From positions 301,501-365,000 of the forward strand of contig WPIO01000169.1 of assembly GCA_009760855.2 (NCBI GenBank): a stretch of 63,500 nucleotides of DNA, given 5' to 3'. The translations under genes were made by a program, and so were the position numbers. Below, in pieces: positions 28,904 to 40,900 of this stretch; positions within the stretch are counted from its first letter, which is position 1; every line of letters starts with the position of its first letter. Source of the DNA: Cristatella mucedo (Eukaryota > Bryozoa > Phylactolaemata > Cristatellidae). The notes under the pieces are model-generated. The model was not told the origin of the DNA and ran no database searches. It saw only the letters and a list, made by a program, of their open reading frames with translations.

Positions 28904-29834
28904 TCAAAGATCAAGGCAGGAGAGACTGGAACAGCGCCCGGGGCCGTCGGGCTGAGGCCGTCGGGGCAAACGGCCGTCGTCTTATGCCAGAGCAAATCTG
29001 CGGTCGATCTGCTGCTGTGCGGTCGCAGAGCGTCGGCTAAAGCGCCAGCGTGCGGCTAAAAAGCGAATTCGACCACGGAAATTCTCGCGACGCAGCAGCG
29101 TATGCGGAGGCAGCGAGCGAGCGCCGCGCTGCGGCGGGAGCTGCGAACTCGACCTCTGCATCTAGACGGCGCGACCGGTCGACGTTCGCAGTTCAGGTCG
29201 ACGCGACCCGACCGACGGACGACGCCGCTCGGCGCTCGCCAAGGCCGGCCGGCCGGCTGGCGTCGCGCGGCGCCTCGAAGCGCGGGCGAGTCCGTCTGCG
29301 CTTGCGCAAGCGTGGCCGTCCCGGCGGCGGCCGCGTCCGGGCGTCCGGGCGGTGGCGCTCCGACGCCTCGCCGCCGTACCCCTCCCCTGCCTCGCCTTGC
29401 AGCCTCAAGCGACTTCGAGGCTGTGCCCGCCTGAGGGCGCAGCCGGCGCAGCCACTCGGGCGGCAGCGGCTTCCGTTTGACCTCAGGAATACCTTCATTA
29501 GGCGGCCGCTAGCCGCGAGCGTCCAAGGTTCGCCCCGACCCCGTCGCCAACCGGCGCCTGCGAGGGAGGTCAAGTGCGCGCGGCGCGTGCGCGCGTGCCA
29601 GCCACTGGCTGGCCTCGATGTGGGCGTCGCCCGCGGCGCGGCTGCCGCGAAGCGCGAGGCCAGCCTCTGACGCTCTCCGAGCCAGGCCGCGGCCGCGGAT
29701 CTGGGGACTTCGTATCCGGCGCCCTGCGCGCCCGCGGGTCCGGGTCAGCGGGGTGACAGCTTACGTGGGTTCGACGCGGCCGCCCATTATCGCCGGCTCG
29801 TCGCAGGAGTAACGTTTGCGAGCACCGATCGACC
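28700..29834 (+). promoter_or_regulatory. CpG island upstream of START2 exon 1, with long CGG repeat
   Basis: This is over 1 kb of very CpG-dense sequence containing (GGC)22 at 28837-28903 and ending at ATG 29835. No TATA box was seen. It is the most likely START2 promoter and 5' UTR. Long open frames on both strands here are composition artefacts. Confidence 0.45.
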
Positions 29835-30460
29835 ATGAACCGCAGCGGCGCGCTCGCGACGGCCGCCGGCCTTCTCGTGGCCGCCGGCGTGGCCTGGGTG
29901 GTATACGGCACCACCGGCCGAGCAACGGACGCCGCGGCAGCGGTGCCTCTCGATGCGCCCGCTGCAGCCGAGGAGGAGAAGGATAGAGGCGGGGCTGTAG
30001 GTAAGGGCTGCAGCGACCGTGGCAGGCTGGCGGCAGTGACGATCCGGTCCCCATGCCGCGGCGCCGGAGGAAGCGAGGGGGGGGGGCGGCGAGAGGCGAC
30101 TGATCTGGTCTCTCGCGTTTCCGTTCGCCCCAGAAACGAACGCACCCGGCTGCAGCGACGCCGCGATATTGCCGCAGCCGCAGCAGAGCCCGCAGGCGGC
30201 GGCGCACGACGTCGCGTCCTGCGTGCCGATCATTCTACGTGTATTTGCTCTCCGTTGTGTTTGCTCCTACGGGGTGACAAAAGCAGGTCGGCGCACTCTT
30301 AAGGCTGGCCATATAGTCACGAGGTCTCAGCGCTGCGCCTTTACGGAAGCGGACGAGTTTAGCCGAGCAGAGTAGGAATCGCTGTCTGCGAAGCGCTAGC
30401 GAGAGAGAGACTAGGGATGGAGACAGAGAGGGAGAGAGATGGTGCCGACTCCCTTTGCAG

Positions 30461-30529
<69 letters not shown>

Positions 30530-33090
30530 TCTCTCTCACTCTATCCTCTTTCTCTCTCTCCCTCTTTCTCTCTCTCCTCCTGTTTCAGTGTTCGCACCGC
30601 CTGCCCGATCGAGAGCAGGCCGACGCTCTCTCAGCACGTCAAACCGCAGCGGCTGCGGTTCGAATAGCTGACATTTCCTGCTCATTAGGCGTTAGTCGTT
30701 AGGCGGAGTCGCGGACGGGACGCTGCGAGGCGACGGCACGATCGTCCGCTTCAGCGAGCGAGCTGGGAGCGCGGCTGCGAGCGAGCGAGCGAGCCTCGCC
30801 CCGAGCCTCGGCGCTGACTGAGTACGGCAGTGCTGTAATGTAATGTATCTCCGTCTGTAACTCCACACAGTCACAAAGACCATGTGGGTGTTACGCAGGA
30901 GAGTTTTGTATAGCGCACTCACAGCCTAAGCGGCTTTCTGTACGCATTCGGTAGCCAACAGACTTCGTCTCACGCAAAAAAGATAAAGTGGGAAGCATAG
31001 CAGAGTCGGGAGAACAGTTGAGGTAGTGAGTAGCATGGAAGTAGCAGCTCAGGACCGCTGAAAAAGATAAGATGAGCCATAGTCGGCAGCTGGAGAGTAG
31101 TTGTCGTTGCGTAAGAAATCACATGGACCCAGCAAATGCTCTGAAGAGCAGGTGTGTTTGAACGTTCATTTCAAGTTTGGCCAAGTCAGAGAGTGTCATG
31201 ACATAAGTCGGCAGTGAGTTCCAGTCTTTGGAAGTATAAGAAATAAAGGCACGGTCTCCAAGTAATGTAATGTAATGTAATGTATCTCCGTCTGTAACTC
31301 CACAAAGTCATAAAGACTATGTGGGTATTATGCAGGAGTTTTGTATAGCCCACTCACACCCTAAGCGGCTTTCGGTACGCATTCGGTAGCCAACAGACTT
31401 CGTCTCACGCAACAAAGAGAAAGTGGGAAGCATAGCAGAGTCGGGTGAGCAATTGAGGTAGTGAGTAGCATGGAAGTAGCAGCTCAGAACCGCTGAAAAG
31501 GATGAGCCACAGTCGGCAGCAGGAGAGTAGTTGTCGTTGCGTAAGAAATCACATGGACCCAGCAAATGCTCTGAAGAGCAGGTGTGTCTATACGTTCATT
31601 TCAAGTTTGGTCTAGTCAGAGAGTGTCATGACATAAGCCGGCAGTGAGTTCCAGTCGTTGGAAGCATACGAAATAAAGGCACGGTCTCCAAGTGATTTTA
31701 TATTGCCTAGACGAGTCAAATCAGAATACCTGCACGTGGGGTGCAAATCTTAGACTGATTGGGAAGTAGTTCGAATTGGTTGGTCGGAGCGAGAGAACAA
31801 TGAACATAAGAGTTAATGACAAGACCTTGAACTTGATAAGCTGACTGATAAGGACCCAGTGCAGGTAGGCAAAAAGTGGCGAAATGTGGCAATTGAGACA
31901 TTGAAGACCGACAAGCCAAGCCGCACAGTTTTGCACCAGCAGCAAGCGTCTTATAGCACGGGTAGGAAGTTGTGCAAGTAGTGAGCTGCAGAAGTCTAGA
32001 CTGGATGTCAAAAATGCATGGACGAGATTGGCTGTGGTATCACGGTTGGCTGTGGTCTTTCTTGGCAGCTCGAATTTTGCAACGGTTGCTAGCTGAAAGT
32101 AGACAGCGTTTATTGTGGATCTGATGCAGTCATCTAGTGAGAAGTCACTTTGGAACCGGCCGTCCGGTTTTCAAGAAGCTGCTACAGGAGGTTTGCTGGC
32201 CGAGCGAATTTGCCGAACAAGTAGTCCAATTTCTGATTAGCACGAGGTTTACCCATCGTTAATAAGCTGGTCTTTTCGTCATTCAATTTGATATTTTTCT
32301 TTTATTGCCAAGTGCGAATTTAAGTGAGAATGCAACGATGCCAGGGAGTAGTGAGAGCTCAACATCCTGGAAGCGAGGGTTTACGTGCACCTGTGTGTAG
32401 TCGGCATAGAAAGTAAGCTGAGCTCTATTTGGTTCTTAAATCGGCAAGATGGACAGCGTAATTGCGAACTGAAGTAGGCCATACACAGATCCCTGGGGTG
32501 GCCCGAACTTCAAGGCTTCTCAACTTGGCCGTTGCCGCTGACGTAGACACTCTGAAACCCTTGCCTGTGACAGGATCTAAACCATCTCGCATTGCAGGTA
32601 CAGTGCCAGCGATGCTTAAGGGATAGAAAAAAAAGCGACTGGGCGATTGATGGCATTAAGTGCTGCTGAGAGATTCAGCAGAGCTAGCAGAGAGATTCTA
32701 CCTTAGTTGAGCTGTCATTAATATTGCAGCGCTGTCCAAAAGTGCTTGTCAGATATCTTGGATGGTCAGCTGATTGTTGATTCATGGCGCCTTAGGTATG
32801 GCAGCAGGTGGTTGTCCTGTGAATTTGACAGGGAGTGTCGCTCCGAGTCCTTACTTATGTCCTGCAGATCAGTTCAATCTCTTATGTGTCAGGCTGCTTA
32901 GCTTGGTCTTACTTGAAGCAGCTTGAAATCCATTGCTAGACTGCTTACAGTAATGAACAGGCTAGAATGCATTCGTCTCGGATGTAGCAACTCATATACG
33001 CATGCGCTCGCACATAAATATGCACGTGGGGGCAAGCAAATTGCATGCACATTCGTACATAGACTCCCTCACACAAACTATTTGGCACAC

Positions 33091-33146
<56 letters not shown>

Positions 33147-33147
33147 A

Positions 33148-33188
<41 letters not shown>

Positions 33189-36100
33189 GAGCAAACTCGT
33201 GCAAGCACTCATTAAATGCACACGTTTAAATGTAAACCCGATTCCTGAGAGGCGTCGCGCGGAATTCACAAGCGATCGCGTTCCTTTGCAGCAATTGTAA
33301 AGCGCCTAAATGCATTATTATTATTAAATGAGTACAGCATAATAAGGAAGAATATAAGAAGGGTGCATCCTATACTAAATAATCGAACTGCTTAAGAATT
33401 CGCAAGTGCGCCTACACAGCAGCTAAGTTCATAGCTTCTATTACTCCGAGCAGAGCATTTAGCTGCCTCGGAACCGGCATCTGGGCATCGTGCGCAGAGT
33501 TAAGCCTTTGAGGGAGCCTAACCTTGACCTTGTACACGGAGTAACTAATCCAATACGGGCTGAAGGGACGTACCAGCGCCACCGATAAGTGATTTTCAGG
33601 ATCAGTCAAAAAGAGCTGCAGTCAGCTGACCAACAACGGACGCAACGTAGGACTATGCCTTTAACTATGCACAAGCACTTACGACCTCGGAGAGGCGGAA
33701 AGTGGGCAATAATGTGCGAAATGTGCTAGAACATTCGGTAACTTTTACCGTCAATACGTGACCATGACGCTTAGATTGTGAATGCAAGCTTGTAAGTGCA
33801 CAAGTTGAATTCTAACCTACTCTCAAGTGCGCAGGCATCAGCCAAAATATGCTCTGCTTCCGATAGTGATAAAGATTGAGAAGGCATACAATTGCTAATT
33901 CAAAAAGATGGAAGATGACTCTTGACTCAGTAACTGATACGTGCTTAGGAGCACATCAGCCGAACGATTCGTGAAATTATCCTAATTGACGCCATCCTAA
34001 TTGACGCCTAATTTAAGGCCTTGAAATTATTCAACCATTTTAACAGATGAAAAAGCAGCTAGCCATTCTGTTGCACAAGAGCCGCCATTGCCGTCGTCGC
34101 TCGCTCGTTGTCTGCTGCGTGTGTAAGCGCTGTCGCCTGGTCTCTCAAACGTAGGACCGCTCATGCTCACGAATTTACTTAGATTAGCCGGCTCCAGCGA
34201 ACGCCAGCACTGCTTGCTGAGCGAGGGAGCAGCGCTGAACCTCAGCGTCCACGCCTGCCGTACTCCCTACTTACAGTGCTCAGCGACAACAGAGCAGGAG
34301 CTGCCAAGCTGAGCAAGCCTTTTCGCTCCGGCGCCGCAAGTAAAGCTGAGCAGCAGTCTCCGTCTCTGGTACAGCAACAGCAGGAGCAGCAGCAGCAGCA
34401 GCGGCGGCAGCAGCAGCAGCGGAACCAGTCCGCAGCAGCCACAGGGCCACTGCAGCAGTCGCTTCGTGACAAGGTGAGCGCATAGAGACTATACGATCGC
34501 CAGCCGCGGCATCGACGCGCCCAGGCAGGGCTAATTAGCAGGTCGCCTTTACCAGGTCTATTGCACAGTGTCTATTGCAAAGAAACCGTGCTACGCCTCT
34601 GGCTTGAATGCCTCGTCGAGGTACCTGTACTAAGAGCCAGCCCTACGTCGCTCGGACTGCTGAGCATTTCCGAGCAGCTCTCGTGTGCGCGGGGGGGGGG
34701 GGGGGTGGATTAATCAAAGGTTCCGACGCAGCCCTCTCGTGATCTCCGATCTTTGATTGTTGAACCCGAAGCTTCGGGCCCGAAGCCGGTCGGCTCTTTG
34801 CTCTCTTTCTCTCTGCTCGAGCCGACCGCGGTCGCCGTTCGCCGAGATCTAGCGAGGCCTCTCGTCGCCGCGAGCGACGATCGCTAGATTCGAGCGGTGG
34901 CTGCGAGGTTTCGACAATTCACTCGTTCCCCGTGAAGGCATTTCGTATTTCGCCTCATTCTTGATTGAGCCCGAGGACTCCCCGACTGTGTCGGCTGGCG
35001 TCTCCGATTGTGCGACCTGCCAATGGTCCCCGATTGTGTAGGCTGGTGACCCACGAGCCTAAGCTGGTGACCCCGATTGTGTGGCCCGCTGGTGACTGGT
35101 TGCATCGATCGAGTGCCGCATCGTCGCTGCTGCTGCTTCGGCGGCGGCGCTGCTGCGGCGAAATAATGTCGAGAGTGAGGCTGAGGAATACTTGTTTCGA
35201 TTTCCCTCTTGGTTCGGCTCACCTCGAGGCCAGAGCTCAGGGTCGGTGGACTGCATCCAGAATGCACTGCAGTTGGCGCCTCGTTCGGCCAGACGGCAAC
35301 TATTGGCGACGAGTCGTGTTGCCTCGACTACGCAGCTAGCCTCTGCCGTCAGCGCGATCATTCAGATCGATCGAAAAAGATCGGAGAGCTCAATGTGGGA
35401 TATGATATAATATGATATGATATGATATAATATCAGAGCTCAACGTATGCAAAAATGCTCACGCGACAACCCCCAGACTAGCGGTTACGACCCTTTAACA
35501 GGGGTCGCCTAAGACCATCGGAAAACACGCGTTTCCACATTTCGCACACCATAATTTTATGGCTGGGGGGTCACCACAACATGAGGCACTGTATTAACGG
35601 GTCGCGGCATTAGGAAGGTTGAGAACCGCTGCCCTAGACCCTCATCTATGTAGCGCGACAGCTCATAAACCTCGGTGGCCTCAACGACCTTAGGTACACT
35701 CCCTCCTCCTCCTGCAGGTGCCCTCATCGACCAGCTAAGTCCTTCACAGGTCAGCTGGCAGTTCAGAATATCAACCGCCAGGCGGGCATCCTGACTCAGC
35801 GAGGTCATAAAAGGAAGTGGCAACAGGTGCACTAGATTTTCGCAATCGCCTCCCGCTCGGCGGTTTACCGCGGTCAATTGGCTAGAGGCTCGGTTACCGC
35901 TAGGTGGTGTGGCCGGTCGGAGGAGACGGCTGGCCGTGGCGAGTCGGCTCGCGGCGGCTTCAAGCGGCCGACGACTACGAGCGCCGAGCCTAACGGCGAC
36001 TATGCAGCCGTGCCTATGCAACCATTCCTAACCCAACTTCAGCTAGCCGCAGCCGCCGCCAGCTTGCCTATCTGAGATGGGGGAGGGGGGCAGAGGGCGC

Positions 36101-37893
36101 CGGCCGTCCTTGGCCTTTCCACGATAGGCCACTGACTGCAGGCGAAGGTCAAAGTCGAGCCCTTCTGGGCCTTCCGGGCTCGCCTTCTTCCCCCGCGCCC
36201 GCTCCCCGCTCTTCGCCGGCTGTCAGCTGCAGCAACTGCACTGGGCTGCTGGCGCTGCGGGTGCGGCGCAGCTCTCGACGCTTGCATCGGCGGCGGCGGC
36301 GGCTCATACGAGCGCGAGTCGAGCGACCGCGTCGCCTGCTCGTCGCCCGCGTCGCCTGCTCGTCGCCTGCTCGTCGCCCGCGTCGCCTGCTCGTCGCCTG
36401 CTCGTCGCCCGCGTCGCCTGCTCGTCGCCCGCGTCGCCTGCTCGTCGCCCGCGTCGCTTCCTCTAGCCGCCAAGCTGGTGGCTGGCTGGCCGCTAGCGGC
36501 GGCGGCGGCGGCGTGGCACTGGGAGGGGCGCTGGAGTGGACTGGGAGGGGCGGCACTGGGAGCAGCACTGGGAGCAGGCACTGGGAGGGGCGCTGGAGTG
36601 GGGCTGCGGCGAGCTGCCGCGCTAGCCGTCGTCTGGCGTCAGCGCATGGTACGGACCACCGCGGGCGTCAGCCTGCCGAACGCTTTCGCTTCGGCGGCGT
36701 TCGACTGGCAGAGACGCGAGTTGCTTGCTGCAGCGGCGTCCAGCTTCCTGTGCAGGCCCCCCTCCGGAGTACCTGGTTGAGCTCGGTTTAACCGGCGCCC
36801 GCAGACTCGAGGCAGAGCTCCCGCTAGCTCCCGCTGACTGGCTGGCTGGCTCCGGCGTCCGTGCCGCCTAGTGAGAGCTCCTACTACTAAGCTCCTTCCT
36901 CAGCTTCTGCTTCCACTTCCGTCGTCTGACTGCGGCCAATGGCAAAACGGTGCTGGCGTCGTAGAAATTCTAAGCGATTTTTGCACCGAATAACGATGAG
37001 CTCTGCTGCTGCATCTTTTCGTCATGCTTGCTTGTCTGCTCCGGAGCATGCACGAGCATGCGATGCAACAGCGATGCCGCCAGAGGCGCTGAAGGATAAA
37101 AAAGTACTAAAAAGCTGATTTTTAAATTAAAACTTATTTAAATATATTAAAAATATATTATAAATATATATATAATATTATAAATATATTATAATTTTTT
37201 TTAAAAATTTTGAAAAGCTGATTTTTTAACAGCCTCTTTTGTATAGCTGCAGAAGAACCTTAAAGGCTATCACCACCGCTTGCAGCTGCAATACAGGATC
37301 GCCCACGGCAGGATTCGAACCCTCGACTTCGAGGACAGAGGCTGTGAAGAGCAGTCGCCTTACCTAGTGTGCCATGCCGCCAGTCCGACTGGTGATTTAT
37401 TGCTTGATTTATTACTTTTATTTATTGCGGCGTATGAGCGGCAACGAGAGCGTAATGCAGTTACTATGTAGGGGCTCGCGGGCGCGCGATGGCGGCGCGA
37501 TGAACAGCGAAGCCCCCACAAGCGTTGTCGACGACGGCTGTATTGTACAATCTAGCAGCCGTCGTGCGTGCTGCTCCGGAGCACGTGGCGTTAGGAGAGA
37601 GAGGAGAGTGGATAGCGTGTGTGCAGGCCGACGAACAGGCAGAAAGTGAATTTCGCGGCAAGGAACGAGTCACGTGCCGGCAAGGAGCGTTCCCGTTGGG
37701 CGGACAGAACGTCGGGGGGGGGGGGGCGGAACCAAGTGACGGCGATCGCACGCCCACAAATACACATAATGACTGGGCAAAGCCAACCGACTACCAATCG
37801 TAAATAGCTATAACAATAATAACAAGTCGTTTGTCTAGAGCCCTAAGAGAAGCAAATCTCTACCCAGGCACACGACCACCCACCCAAAGGCGT

Positions 37894-37949
<56 letters not shown>

Positions 37950-40900
37950 ACGCAAACACAGGCACACGCACACATTTTTTGAACTGTTGAGAATGCTCAC
38001 ATATTACGTGGCCGACCCTGAATTAGTAACTTCTCGAAGAAAATCTCCTTTCTTACTTCAAAATGTATATTGGTACGGCAGGATTGCCGCGAAAGTGCAG
38101 TCCTCACTTGACTGCCAAGATTCGTGACGTTCGAGTCGACACGAAAGACCCCTCGGGATTTTCTTCTGAACCTTGGCTTATTCCGCTGCTTTCACGATCT
38201 GTACTCTCCGTCTCGCCGATGTCATGGCCACCAAAGTCTAGGATTTTATTCTTATGCAGACGACACCCAGCCGTAACTGTGCTCTGATCCCTCACTGCCT
38301 TCCACCACGGCTAATTCACTCAAATGCATTGCAGCATGTATTGCCGAGATTCGCACTTGGATGGCAGCCAATTTTCCCAAATTGAAAGAAGATTAAAACC
38401 AACTTGATAGTTATGTGCAAACCGAGCTTGACTCTGAAATCGGAGAGCACCCAACCTTCATAATGAGCTCGGGCAGGACAACTCGTGTAGCATCTGCGCC
38501 CAATCTCGTGGTCATACTCCAAAGTGACCTTATAATAATAATAATAATAATAAATTTGATCCAGCGCCCTCAGAGAACCACGTCTCTTTCTAGGCTCTTT
38601 ACATTTGCGAAATTGGACTGCTCCTCATTATGTAATGTAATGTATCTCCGTCAGCAACTCCACAAAGTCATAAAGACCATGTGGGTGTTACGCAGGAGAG
38701 TTTTGTATAGCGCACTCACAGTCTAAGCGGCTTTCGGTACGCATTCGGTAGCCAACAGACTTCGTCTCACGCAACAAAGAGAAAGTGGGAAGCATAGCAG
38801 ATTTAGGAGAGCAGTTGAGGTAGTGAGTAGCATAGAAGTAGCAGTTCAGGACCGCTGAAAAAGATGTGCCATAGTCGGCAGTCGGAGAGTAGATGTCGTT
38901 GCGTAAGAATTGTGGAAGCGAGTTCCACAGTCTAGGACCTGCAGAGCTAAAGCTTCTGTCGCCAACTGTCTTTAAGCGGAGGAATGGGACAGCTAACTTA
39001 TTGTCCACACAGGACCTGAGGGCGCGAACAGGCTGAAACTGATGCAGCAGTTCAGCTAGGTATCAAGGAGCCAAGCCATGGCGGGCCCTATGGGTCAGCC
39101 TAAGAACTTTGCTCTGTATCCTTTGCTCAACCGGCAACCATCCTAGCTCTTTCAGCAAAGGTGACACGTGCTCAAACCGCTGGGACTTGAAGACCAGCCT
39201 TGCAGCCATATTCATAGTCCGCTGTAGTGGCATAATAGCTTTCTTTGGCAGCCCAGCCAAAAGGGAATTACAATAATCAAGCCGAGACAGAACTAAAGAG
39301 CTAGTTAAATTTTTTACAAGCCACTGTGGGAGACAGCTCCTAATCTTGGATAGGGATCGGATGTAATGGCTAGCTGTAGAGGCAGTCTTCTGAATGAAGC
39401 TTTTGAAATCGAGGCAGCTGTCGAACACGACACCTAGATTACGAGCACGTGGTGAAGGTCGCACAATAGCATCACCTATTAGAACAGCAAAGCCTTTTAA
39501 TCCAGCCACACGCTTAGGGTGTCCTATGAGCAGCAGTTCAGTTTTTTCGTCATTAAATTTCAGGAAGTTTTCCGACATCCAGGATCGAATATCGGAAAGG
39601 CAAGCATTCAGTTTCTCAGTTGCTGCAGCAGATTCCGACGGTTTAAATGACAAATACAACTGAGTATCGTCAGCATAGAAGTGATATCCTATTCCATGGG
39701 CCTTAATCACTTTTCCCAGAGGTTGTGTATGAATGGTGAACAGCAAGGGACCGAGTACAGACCCTTGAGGGACTCCACAGGTGACCCTTCTCATGTCTGA
39801 GACCTGACCCCCACACGACACGGATTCAACACGATCAGACAAGTATGATTTAAACCACGCCAGTGCTTCGTCTGCCAGACCGATCGTTGTTCTCAATCGT
39901 TCAAGCAGAACTTCGTGATCAATGGTGTCGAAGGCAGCAGACAGATCTAGCAGAGCTAGGGCAGTGACATTCCCGTCGTCTTTGCCACGTAGAATGTCAC
40001 TGTTAACACGGAGGAGAGCAGTTTCAGTAGAGTGCTACCTCTTGAAACCTGATTGAAATGTTTCTGACATTCCATAATTTTCAATTTGTTCAACTAGCTG
40101 CTTAGCAACAATTTTTTCAAGAATCTTTGATAAGAACGGAAGAAGGGAAACTGGACGATAGTTTGCTAGGACCTTTGTGTCCTCATTGATTGCCACTGGC
40201 TCCCCATCGAGTAGCCAGTCGACTGCAATGTTTTTGTCACGATCGAGTCCTTTCATTCGCATGCTTTAAGGTGCGTTTGGTAGTTCAAACTCGATACGCG
40301 CAGCGAAGCGAAATGTCTTTGTGCCGAGAATCTACTGGCAAATGGTCTTGCCTGTCTATGATAGCTCACTAACACCGGTGGTCTCCATCGTTTTGCTCAA
40401 ATCGCCCGAAGAGACAGTGAGACATTTCTTTGAGGAGTCTGCAGCATGCGACTCATGACATCCAGCAGGACGTGGTAGCGTTTCTGGGGGCACACGTACG
40501 TGTACGTATGTGAATTATGACAAAGAAGAAGGCGGGCAACGCAGTAAAGATCTGGGAAGTGGGACTACTCAGCCGAATCGAGAGTTTCATTAGGTTTTGC
40601 TTGCAACGTCTTCATAAGCGAGACCGAGGTGGAAAAGAAGCATGGCATTCCTAAGCTTCCAAGTGTAGTCACTGATTTAGTCTTTGATCATCTTAGAACG
40701 GCCTGCAAGTCTGCGCTTTGGACATCACATTTTGCAAATGTTTCTTGCAATTAGAGAGGTGTTCCTTCGCTTTTGATCGCGCGCGTGCACGTGTGTGTGT
40801 ATGTGTATGTGTGTGTGTGTGTGTGTGTGCAATGGAACGGGATTAACAGAGACTTTGCAAGCCGGCCCTTAAACTAGGTTTCGCTCTGTCACTCTTTACG

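Noticed and set aside
28834-29040. Poly-Gly, poly-Ala and poly-Arg frames
   Set aside because: Translation of the GGC repeat in different frames.
36039-36581. 180-codon minus-strand frame with repeated 'RRGRRAGDEQAT' units
   Set aside because: Produced by the CGTCGCC minisatellite; no gene context, and it lies inside a START2 intron.
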